Below, piece after piece: positions 13,279-22,962 of a stretch of DNA of 64,000 nucleotides. The stretch lies in NCBI GenBank assembly GCA_003344405.1, contig NOWV01000101.1:124001-188000 (forward strand), written 5' to 3'. Position 1 is the first letter of the stretch. The number at the start of each line of letters is the position of its first letter. The notes beneath the pieces are model-generated. The model made no database searches. It was not told the origin of the DNA and saw only the letters and a list, made by a program, of their open reading frames with translations. Position numbers and translations under genes: made by a program. The stretch comes from Trichoplax sp. H2. Taxonomy: Eukaryota; Placozoa; Uniplacotomia; Trichoplacea.

Positions 13279-13489
13279 GCTACCCGTATTTCTTTATTTA
13301 TATATTCAGCGAGGCAATGTGTGAACTGTAACATGCAAACTCTAGAAATTTTACTTGCATGTGATGAAAAAAAGTTAATAACTATAATCTGGTGTAGTCG
13401 ATAATTACTTACAACAGTAACTCTGAATTAATAGAAACTTAGCTATTCCACACAATGAACGGTGACAATAATTCGCATACATTTAAAAA

Positions 13490-13940
13490 TTCTACTTTTA
13501 GCACTTTAGTGATTTGGTAAAGCAAAGTAGGCTAATGATTACACATACTGTATTATGCATTGTGGATAGGGCTTAAGATGCAACTAAACACGCACACCTC
13601 TAAAATGAAATAAAAGTGATCTAGTAATGTGCTAAAAGTGTAGTTTGAACTTAAAAGGCTATTAGTTTCGTAAGCAAAAATGTCTCCTCGTTTTAATGCG
13701 CTTTTGATATTTAAACCAAATTTGCCTGTAGAATTTCAAGATGCAACTGAAAATATATACCTATAAAATGAAATAAAGTAAAGTAATTCGAATTTGAGCT
13801 ATTATCTTTGCAAAGGGAAACCTTCTCAGTTTTTAGTGCGCTTTTGACCTCGACGTCAAATTTGCTTATAATCCTGATAATGTCTTTACCGTAACATCGC
13901 ATGAAATGTTTGTGGAAATATAAAAACATACCCATCAAAC
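13490..13940. repeat. Degenerate ~162-bp tandem repeat
   Basis: GATGCAACT..ACCT.TAAAATGAAATAAA recurs at about 13577 and 13739 (offset 162). TGCGCTTTTGA..T..A..TCAAATTTGC recurs at about 13697 and 13839. The intergenic DNA between the granulin gene and MRPL44 therefore holds at least two diverged tandem units and no gene. Confidence 0.6.
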
Positions 13941-14164
13941 AAAACGATTAATATTTATGAAAGTTAATATCTTATAACACAAAGAATTTCATCCTAAATT
14001 AATGATACGCTAGCTGCGCATCAGCAACACTGAGATTTTGGACTCTAGAAATTTTCTATCATTCGTTTAGTACATTAAATCGTTAAAATTACAGCTATGT
14101 ATGTGTATCCTTACGCAGTATGTTTAGCACAAGAAGCAAAGAAAAATTTTTTCGAACAAACAAA

Positions 14165-14170
14165 TTTATT
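14165..14170 (-). terminator. Likely polyadenylation signal of MRPL44
   Basis: TTTATT on the plus strand reads AATAAA on the minus strand, 100 bases beyond the MRPL44 stop. Confidence 0.55.
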
Positions 14171-14269
14171 CGAGAATAGATTGGTATCCTATTATACAAT
14201 GTATCGCCGACAGGAAAAATATATATCAGCAGATTATAAACATACAGTCTTGATATATTTTATAATATT

Positions 14270-17090
14270 TTAAATACTGTTACTGCTTTCAATTTTAGCA
14301 ACGTCCAGCTTAATTTCCTCTTCTGCTAGGTAGTTGTCATGATCAGATGGTAATGGGGCATTTCGAAATTCTTTCTGGAAGTAGTTTAAGAGTGCTTCTT
14401 GGCATGCCTGCAACAAATAGGAGTACAGTATATCAATATCTAATAAAAGATTGTTGATAGTATTCTCAGGTCATAACATTCTCCGACTAAATGACCATAA
14501 GGTAGCATTGTATGCATTCTGCGTAGAAACTTACAGCACTTTTGGCTGCTTTGATAGATGGTCCAGCGCCTAAAATTTTTGGTAGTATTAAAACAGAATA
14601 ATTACTAGAGCGGTAGAAAAAAATACTACTGCGGATTGCAGATAGTCCATTTTATAGTATAAAATAAATTATACTATTAGAATCGATAATTGACATAAGT
14701 ACCGTACTTGGATAAAAAATTTAACTACAACAATACAGCAGTAACGTTTATGTACGTCTACGATGATTTTTATCTGATATCATATGCTAAACTACATTGC
14801 TTGAATAAAAATATTGACGCCTAGACAGTAAATGTTGCAAACCTTCTGATAAGAGTTTACTGCCACTAAAAGCACCTACGACATATGTAGGGAAATGTGT
14901 TGCTCGACCACTTTCTCTCAAAAGCCTGGTATAAGATGGTAGGTAATAAATTATGCAGCACAGTGACACGATTGTGTAATGTAATCGAAAAATCATCATT
15001 TGTTAATACTTTCACACCTTGCCTCCAAAGGCTGCATTCGTTGCATCTTCAGAATCGCTGTAAGCATAAAAATCGGGTGTTCAATTTTGATTATATCGCT
15101 GAATTCTCTTCCATACTGTTGGACTAAAATAAAATCTTGCACAAAAGAGCGGGCTTCAATGGGACCCTTTATAAAGAATGTATTAATTAACGAAAGAATT
15201 TTCAAAAGCTACATATGCTTTCGGTTATACAATATACACTAACCAGATCCATATAAATAGCTCCAACAATAGCACAGAACACGTCAGATATGATTCGAGT
15301 TTTGACAGGGTTATATAAAAGGATCTGTAATAGTCAATCCAAGAAATTACTAAGAAATAGGCTAACATTTACTACTTATTTATGAATACAAATTATAATA
15401 TAGACATGGATCGCCGCTGGTATAATGACCTATTAACTAGTATAAAAAAATTTCAGATCCAACAGTTACGATAGACTAACCTTACTGCGAATAAGGTCTG
15501 CGATACCTAAATAATGGGCTATGTTTACCATTCCATCACGATTCATAAAGAAATTGATCATATCACTAAAAGGTAAGGTATCAAGAAATTAGCACGGGAG
15601 AAACATTTTGTCAAGACTGCCAGATAGCAAAAAAAATCAAATCAAATTATAAATCAGAGATTATTTTAGCATCGGATTTCTATGCTTTTAAGTCATTAAA
15701 CCGGAATGTTAATGTAATGAGTAGTATCACATCGTACGACATTTCTATTCATTGAAATAGAGGTAATCGTACCTATTACAAATGATAAGATACTTACTAA
15801 ATATGTGATGATTTTAAATTGGGATAACGAACGTAAACATATTCCGTTACAAAGTGACGCATAGCATTGTAACCTAAATTGTGAGAGATACATTTAAGAG
15901 TGATATCGTTTATGCGCGATAAACAGCAGTTATGGACTCACAGGTCATTTCAATTGATTCATTAATAGGGATAGATTGCTAACAACAATTACTATGATAT
16001 ATCTGCAATGATATTGCACTCACCTAATATTGTAAGTCTATCATTACTTTGGTAGACGTCTTCTACAGATTTAAAATCTGCAACACCAGTTCCAGTATTG
16101 TAATCGTTGTCATCCATGTAATTAACATCATCATTTTGATGAAGGAAAGAGTGATGAGTTAATGCCATCCTAAGCCTGTCTTCAGATACATTTTGTTGGA
16201 TACGCTTCATGAAAGCGCTCAATTCTGCATCGTAATTCCTAATTAACAATTTAATTCAGCATCAGACTACAGTGGTTATTTACATGGATTTGTAACAGTA
16301 AACTTACAAAATTAATTTTTTGACGTAGCCTACTACCCATCTTATTAGATGCAGAAGAAATGACAGCTACAGTAAGCTACTACAGGTACTTGGTTAAATC
16401 ATTGATGTAACTTGTAAGTATACATTAGGTTAATTCTAATCTTTGCGTATGTTACTCAAGTGATGTGAAACATGTGTCGACAACGCTATTATTTCCGTTG
16501 TTATCCTATCTAAAATCAAGCAATTAAAATTGATAGAATAACTTGCATTTAATTTAGCTAGCTTACCAATTGGCATAAGCAGAACGAGGCTTAAATTTAT
16601 CTAGGTTATCACCAGAAGATTGATCGGAAGAGCTACGTTTTCTTGATCGTTTGTGAATGGGACGACTTGCTAATGACCTACATGGTACTGCTCATAAAAA
16701 TCATACACATCGTCAAGGTTAGTAGATAGTGATACTTGTCGTTACAGTCTACAATACAATACAGATACTCAGTCCACACTATAAATAGTCACTTCTTAAC
16801 ATCATAACAAACTGATTTTAGTGGCGCCATTCTACAGTAGTTGTCTTGCATGGCCTTGATTGTATGCAAGTTCATAAATCATTTGGCCATCATTAAGCAA
16901 GTTGAAGCGAGTCAGTTTACAATCATCTGTAGAGGTTTACCCGTATCTACTGATTACTAATCTACTCAGCCTTACCTTTATTTATTATATTTTGAAAGTT
17001 GTTATAATTTGCGGTGGAACCGAGCGATTTGCATGTTAATAATTGAACTGAACATCGACCGACTTGAATCAACTTGAAAATTCCAGCCAT
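14270..17090 (-). CDS. MRPL44: Mitochondrial large-subunit ribosomal protein mL44
   Basis: Structural protein of the mitoribosome large subunit, built from an RNase III-like fold plus a double-stranded RNA-binding domain. Ten exons: 16976-17090, 16567-16687, 16024-16238, 15798-15873, 15481-15565, 15244-15324, 15018-15166, 14843-14925, 14535-14569, 14270-14407. Total 1098 nt, 365 aa, all phases consistent; human is about 332 aa. Residues 1-30 are basic and hydroxylated, suiting a mitochondrial presequence. NWNYDAELSAFMKRIQQN starts the conserved body. The signature region reads NDRLTILGYNAM, where active RNase III enzymes have an acidic residue after the LG, so catalysis is probably lost as in human mL44. 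TYVVGAFSGSKLLSEG...KAAKSAACQEAL is the RNA-binding domain. Exon 2's acceptor was chosen by phase. Divergent from MRPL57. Confidence 0.93.
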
Positions 17091-18480
17091 ATTGGAAGTA
17101 GAGAGGCCTGGAAAAACACATGCAGTCTACAGTTGCCCGACCACCGTTGGAAGGATACAGTACAAACCGTACAGTCTGTACTGGACTATCTGTAACGTAC
17201 TGTACACTGTAGACTCTGAACAGGTGTGAGTACATGTGCTGCAGCGAGACTGGCAAAATAATATGGCGAAATTTATGCCATGCATTTTTTACATCATTAT
17301 CATTTTAATGGCTTTGAACACGTTTTAAATTCATTTAAAAAGTTTAAAAAATAGAAAAAGGTCTAAGCTATTGTCCGAAGTTTTTATATAGGAATTCAAG
17401 ACAGGTTTATTGCTGTTTTTTAAGTTTCCCTAACGCGAGCTCTGCCCATAGTAACGAACATTGCATTACCGTTACCATGTTACTTCTTGCAGTATGTTGA
17501 GAAGCAATTTTTAATTGTCATCACTTGTCCAAATACAGTAAATTCCTACGATAAGCTTTAGATAATTAATAATTCAGCCCCTCTTCAATCTATGTTGTCT
17601 CCTACTACAATTGCAGTCCAAGTATACAACAAGCATCCCTGGTTGCATATTGTTATGTGTTAACAAAGTGCAATACTATTCGATACACTAATATCGATGG
17701 TCACTGCATGCAGTTGTAGCTATAGCTGTAGTAGTGCAGAAATCATGGATTTCTCCCGGTAACGCCACGTTGTATGGTAAAAGACTGGAAGTACTGCTCA
17801 TCAATTGCACATTCTCTAGTGATTCATCACAGCTGCAGCAATATAGGAGTGCAATCTTCTTTATAGGCCAGCGTAATTGAGGAAGACTCTTTTTCGTTTT
17901 CTCTAGACTTTAGAGAATCTTTGAACTCAATCAGTCTTTACCAAAAATAGTGTCACTTATAGTGATGATTTCATGGTATAGCCATTTATTGTGCTGACGA
18001 CATCACTTTTGCTAATAATTTAAATTACCTATATGGCATACTGCAGTAGTATTCATATCTAGCAAAATGGATGTCGTAGAAACACCATAAGTGGGCGACT
18101 CTAAAGATGACATCATTTTTACACAGACGAATGAGACTACAGTACTGTATATCCACTATTCGTGTACAGAGTGTACAGAATGACAGAACCATTCCTGTCC
18201 GTTAAGTAGTGTATGGTGTAGGCTGATTGTTTATTGCTTTTAATATGACATTAGCCTGTCGGTGCAAAATCTCTATCAGCGTAGCCCTCCTCAGGGTGAC
18301 ATACGCTGGCAACGCTGCAAACGAAGGCTCGAGATCTTGCCGTTCCTGCAGCTTGTGCAAGCTTACATGAAATTTCTCTTTGCTTGTTACTTGGATTATT
18401 AGTTATTATTCTATCGAATTAATCTATTAGCCAGATAGGACAGCCTAGTTCAGTGTAAGCCTTGAAAGCATAACTCTATC
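17091..18480. promoter_or_regulatory. Shared divergent intergenic region of MRPL44 and MRPL57
   Basis: The 1.39 kb between the two start codons holds no recognisable gene. Both flanking genes encode proteins of the same mitoribosomal subunit and are transcribed away from it. It includes short CAGTA-type repeats at about 17157-17215 and 18141-18148. A bidirectional promoter is possible but no specific element is identified. Confidence 0.4.
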
Positions 18481-19861
18481 ATGTTTCTAACTTTAGCTTT
18501 GTTAAGTCGTCGTTGGACGCCTGGTAAGCAATGGATTGGGTAAGTCTTTGCACACGGGTGCTTGTTCTACTTTTTCAATTACAGTAACTTATTTTAAAAG
18601 TCCAATGCAATCGTAGATACATTTTTAGACATTGCACCCACGCGGAATAAGAATGATGATGCGTACTGTTAAATAGTATTTATGTATTTGCTAATCATTA
18701 CGATCGCTTACATTATCTTATGCTTTGGATATTGTAGCAAACATCGAAGAATTCAAAAATTTAGTCAAAACAGGAAATTAAATAAAGGTCAAAGATCCGC
18801 TATTATGCGTAGAGTTGATTATCTTATTAGTAGGCCCTATTTAACAGTGGTAAGTATTCTGTTTTGAAGCTTGTATTCAATAGAGCATTTCCAAAGAATA
18901 AAACTACGGCAATTTTAGTCGCGATAGAAAATTTTAAAACTTTATAAAGTTGTCATCGATATCGATCGAACACACAAATGATTCAGAAAATTAGTAGTTT
19001 ATTCGATAGGCTATCGATACTGTTGTCCTTTTGAATACAGTTACTATTTACCTAGTTGATACTATTTAATAGCGAATCCAAAAACATACCTGTGCAGACT
19101 AAAGCTATCAGTTTACTCGATAGCTTGTAGATACTGCTGTATTGCGAGGGTAGTTACTATCTGCAATGGTTTATGCAATACTGTATACTAAATGTAAAAG
19201 AATATGTCGGTGTGTACGGTGTGGACTAAAACCATTACTTTTCTCGATAGACTAGAAGTACCGTTGTCATCTTGAGTGTAGTTGCTATACACGAAGTTTA
19301 TACTGTTTGATACTGAACGCAAAAACATGTCTGTGTCTATCGATACTGAGCATAAGATTAAACCAGTAGATTAATTATTCGACTAACTATCGATACTGTT
19401 GTCATTTTCAGTTTAGTTATTCTATACAAAGTTGATACTCTTTGATACTGAGCGTAAGACTAAAACCATTAGTTTTCTCGATAGTCTATACAGTTAACTG
19501 TAGATACTACTGCCATTTAGAGTGCAGTTACTATACACGAAATTTTTACTCTCTGATACTAAATATATCTATGAAGCTTTATGCTAATATCTAGTCGGAG
19601 TACCTACAATTCCTTCAGTGAGGCATTGATACTAGTTTGTAACTGATACACTAATTTTAACCATAATTGCTCTAATATTGAATTTGGCACCTCTATAATT
19701 AATTAATATACTACTCATTGCAGGAAGAAGAGCTCGAATCAAGTTCAATCAGCAAGAACCAGTTTAGTTATGAAAAGATGATGAAGAAGAGAAAAAAATT
19801 CGTTACCTTCAAGTCTGGCTATGCTCATTTAAGTTTTTTAAATCACGGTCAAAAGTATTAA
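18481..19861 (+). CDS. MRPL57: Mitochondrial ribosomal protein mL63
   Basis: Small basic protein of the mitoribosome large subunit (also MRP63). Three exons, 18481-18539, 18738-18849 and 19724-19861, give 309 nt and 102 aa, the same length I recall for human. The N-terminus MFLTLALLSRRWTPGKQWIGKHRR is diagnostic: the human protein has the same MFLT...PG(R/K)QWIGKHRR pattern. The start of the last exon (EEELES) and the KKRKKFVTF stretch are highly charged. Intron 2 (874 bp) is filled by a ~115-bp tandem repeat. After the TAA the same frame stays open for 63 more codons (separate entry). Divergent from MRPL44. Confidence 0.93.
18985..19580. repeat. ~115-bp tandem satellite inside MRPL57 intron 2
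   Basis: About five diverged copies in a row share the pattern ACTAAAACCATTAGTTT.CTCGATAG, ATCGATACTGTTGTCATTTT, GTAGTTACTATACACGAAGTT and TTGATACTGAGCGCAAAAACAT. Unit starts are near 18985, 19100, 19220, 19340 and 19450. The array takes up most of the intron. Confidence 0.75.
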
Positions 19862-20053
19862 ACATTAGAATTCAAATTATTACAAAGACTGTGCCTGTCT
19901 TCTCTCTCAACTATCAATACAAAATCTGTTGTTAAAAATAATACGAAAGATGTAAATGATAATGGTGAGGACGAGAACGGTCTATACCCAATCGAAGATA
20001 CCCCTCACTTCAATCAGGCTATCAGTACGTTTTATTGGAAACAGCAAGAATGA
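19862..20053 (+). other. 63-codon open frame directly after the MRPL57 stop
   Basis: In the exact frame of MRPL57, the codons after TAA stay open to a TGA at 20051-20053. They read TLEFKLLQRLCL..., an acidic Asn/Asp-rich middle (VNDNGEDENG), and HFNQAISTFYWKQQE. It could be 3' UTR, a stop-readthrough tail, an alternative last exon (ATTAG at 19863-19867 could be an acceptor), or part of another gene. I do not recognise it. Confidence 0.35.
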
Positions 20054-20131
20054 CCAGCCATTCCTTTTACAATATTCTTACTGTTGTTATAGTAATTACA
20101 GACTACTACGATATGCTTGTTTCTGATTGTA

Positions 20132-20137
20132 AATAAA
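20132..20137 (+). terminator. Candidate polyadenylation signal of MRPL57
   Basis: AATAAA lies 271 bases after the MRPL57 stop and 79 bases after the end of the trailing open frame. Confidence 0.45.
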
Positions 20138-21957
20138 GTTACTCAGATCGACACTATCTTGTAAAGCTTTTCTAAAGATATTATACGCGCAGATAGATAA
20201 ATGCAGCGGTGGGTATGCGTATATATCTGATCGCTATTAAGCATAGCATTTAAAGATATAGTACATTTTTAGAAATACACTGTAGTAGACCGCAGCCTAA
20301 ATAAAACACTCAACTTTTTTATACATCATTGAATAAAACAGACATCCATAATATAGGACCACAAAATTCTAGTTCAAAAATATTAACGATTTGTATATGC
20401 TGCAAGACAGTATCAGTTATTGCTGAAGTATTATTGAATAAATTTCTGCAAGAGCAAAGGGATAATCATCACTTGATAACGTAACATCGAGATATGTACA
20501 TGAAAATTAATTAAAAGCAATATTTGATACCTTAGATGGTACGTGACTCCAACTATACGCGTACAGAAATTATGTTAACGAGTGTTTTATTCGGTTTATG
20601 ATATACAGAAGGTATCAAACAGATTAAGGATCTATTTATAGCTATTTTCGCATTAGCAAAGCAAAGACAGGTGCATTATTGGATCAATGCGAAGACAAAT
20701 GACCGGAAAGGTAGACAATATCCGGAGTAGTAAAGATTTTTAAAGCAATATACTGTATATATCTAACCTAGCAATATCGATTATGGAAAAAATCGATGTA
20801 TTAAAAATTAAAACAAATGCAATCTATCCTGCTGTATATTCTATTCAATTAAAACTTTCCCTAATCAGTTCTAACACGTATGTTAGAGCAAAGTGAGCTT
20901 AGTAGACTGTAAAGAAACCAATTATTAAAATAAATAAAGTAAAAGACTTACGTAAATTCAATAAACCTCTATTCGAATAAACAACAACATAGCTATAAAG
21001 CAATTAGAAAATTGCTACGATAAATTGAGGATTTACATCATTCCTAAGACCAACTCTAGATAAGGTGAAAACCTCAAAATATTGTAGCAGTATAGAGAGA
21101 AAAACAGTGCAAAAGACACGTCTCATATTATACATAATATTTTTCGAATAACTATAAACAACAGTAACTTAAGCGGAATATTTTAGCTAATTGCTGTTTA
21201 TCAATAGCAATAATATCATCCATGACAATAGTTTATAATATAAATCTGTCAATTTCTACTTGAAAGAGCTAGAATTATTGATTACTTTACGATTTAACGA
21301 TCTTTCCTTAAAAATACAAGATACAACGGGATTAAGAAGAAACTTTACATTCCATATCTATTAGCTATCGTCAAAGAAGCCGCCAACTATATTGCATATA
21401 TTAAATATCATTTACTGCCATACTTCTTGAATATGCACTATACACTTATAAAAGATTCATAAATTACTGACTATTTAATGAATTGAAACCCTCATTTTTC
21501 AATCGTAGAGATGCAAAGGCTACAAAGAAAAGTAAAACTTTTACATTATAATACGAATAAGCTATTACCGTCGAAAGCCATATTCTGCCTACTTTACATT
21601 CGTATATTATGTTATTTCACCTATTCTATTTACATATTATGATTTCCTGTTATTTACATCGAAAATCGTAGGTAAGATATAAAGAAAAGGTAACTTTCAT
21701 ATGCAAGTACGAATCGATTATTATTGTCGAATATTATTTCCACTCAATGAATATAATCTTATTATTTTATATTATTTTATACATTGTACGAGTTTTAACG
21801 CGCTATACGTAATTTCATGTCCAACTATTTTTATATGAAAAATCTCGAACTTATTAGCATTTGATAATTTTAGTTACATCTTGACTAAAAATGTGTTAAA
21901 TATGAGAGAATGTAGAAATAGGAATCTTCAATTCAATATGCATAAACTTACGTATCA
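20138..21957. other. Intergenic, no gene recognised
   Basis: 1.8 kb of AT-rich DNA with dense stops, between MRPL57 and a convergently placed GPCR gene. I see no coding signal or notable repeat. Confidence 0.6.
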
Positions 21958-22962
21958 CTATTTACTTCTGATACTTTCATGCACTTTACACCTTCGATTA
22001 CATTTCAAGAATTGTTTAAATTGTTCCTTAATATTTCTATCATAGGTTAAAAAAATTAAAGGATTAATAAAAGTTAACAGTAGAGTTAGCGGCACTGTAA
22101 TATTACTCAGAACGTAGACTGAGAAATGATATTGCTCCAACTGTCTTAGCGAAATTGTGGAGTAAGAGAGAACCATAGTTTTAATAAGATGTGGTAATTG
22201 ACATAAAAGAAAGACACTGGTAGTTAATACCAATACATGTATAAGATTGCGCTTTTGCCTCATTTCTAACTGTTTTCGCTGATTAGAAAGGCAACCAGGC
22301 CGGATACGCCGTAAAATATATTTAACAATTTTAGTATAATTATAAGCCATGAGTAGACATGGCAAAATAATGACCATAATGACGAAAAAGGTTAGGTAAT
22401 ATTGAACACCAGAATTGCGCTGGTAGATATCACAGAATACCGGAGCATCAATATAAGAATCGGTAAAAATTATATCGGGTATACAAACTAATAGGCCAAT
22501 AGACCAAATAGATGCAATAACTATAGCCATAAATTTCCTATTGGTAAATCGAGATTGGTAATTAAACCATGTTGATGAGACGATAACATCATAACGTTCA
22601 CAACTAATAACAGCTAGGGTTAAATTACATACACTTGAAAATGTATCACTAATATAAAATGATAATTTACACATTAATGAACCACTTTGATAACTGAGTT
22701 TCGTACCAGGTGGTGTAAAAGCTAAAAAAGTTAATCCAGCTGGATAGACGAAGGAAAAAAGACAGCTTGCAAAGGATAAGTTCCAAACTAGTATGTAAAC
22801 CGCTTTATGTAATTTTTTCTTCATGGTAATGATATGAAGTAAAATTATATTCAAAATCAGGCCTAAAATAGAGCTTGGAAGGCCGACAGCAACCGTTATC
22901 GATATTGGAACAATACTACTAACATTAGTGTTACTTAGATTTACTGTTAATGACAAATTCAT
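21958..22962 (-). CDS. Rhodopsin-family (class A) G-protein-coupled receptor
   Basis: 334 aa in a single exon with seven hydrophobic segments at about 17-48, 54-82, 98-128, 144-166, 188-212, 240-266 and 280-306. Extracellular residues 1-16 hold N-glycosylation sites (NLS, NVS). TM1 has the conserved Asn (LILN, 38). C98 and C177 can form the usual TM3-ECL2 disulfide. The DRY box reads ERY (122-124), TM6 has CQLP (254-257) in place of CWxP, and TM7 has NPLIF (300-304) for NPxxY. TM2 reads NLSFASCLF, with no Asp at the sodium-binding position. Overall layout is peptide-receptor-like but no ligand family can be named. Neighbours give no clue. Confidence 0.88.
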   Translation of the reverse strand: MNLSLTVNLSNTNVSSIVPISITVAVGLPSSILGLILNIILLHIITMKKKLHKAVYILVWNLSFASCLFSFVYPAGLTFLAFTPPGTKLSYQSGSLMCKLSFYISDTFSSVCNLTLAVISCERYDVIVSSTWFNYQSRFTNRKFMAIVIASIWSIGLLVCIPDIIFTDSYIDAPVFCDIYQRNSGVQYYLTFFVIMVIILPCLLMAYNYTKIVKYILRRIRPGCLSNQRKQLEMRQKRNLIHVLVLTTSVFLLCQLPHLIKTMVLSYSTISLRQLEQYHFSVYVLSNITVPLTLLLTFINPLIFLTYDRNIKEQFKQFLKCNRRCKVHESIRSK

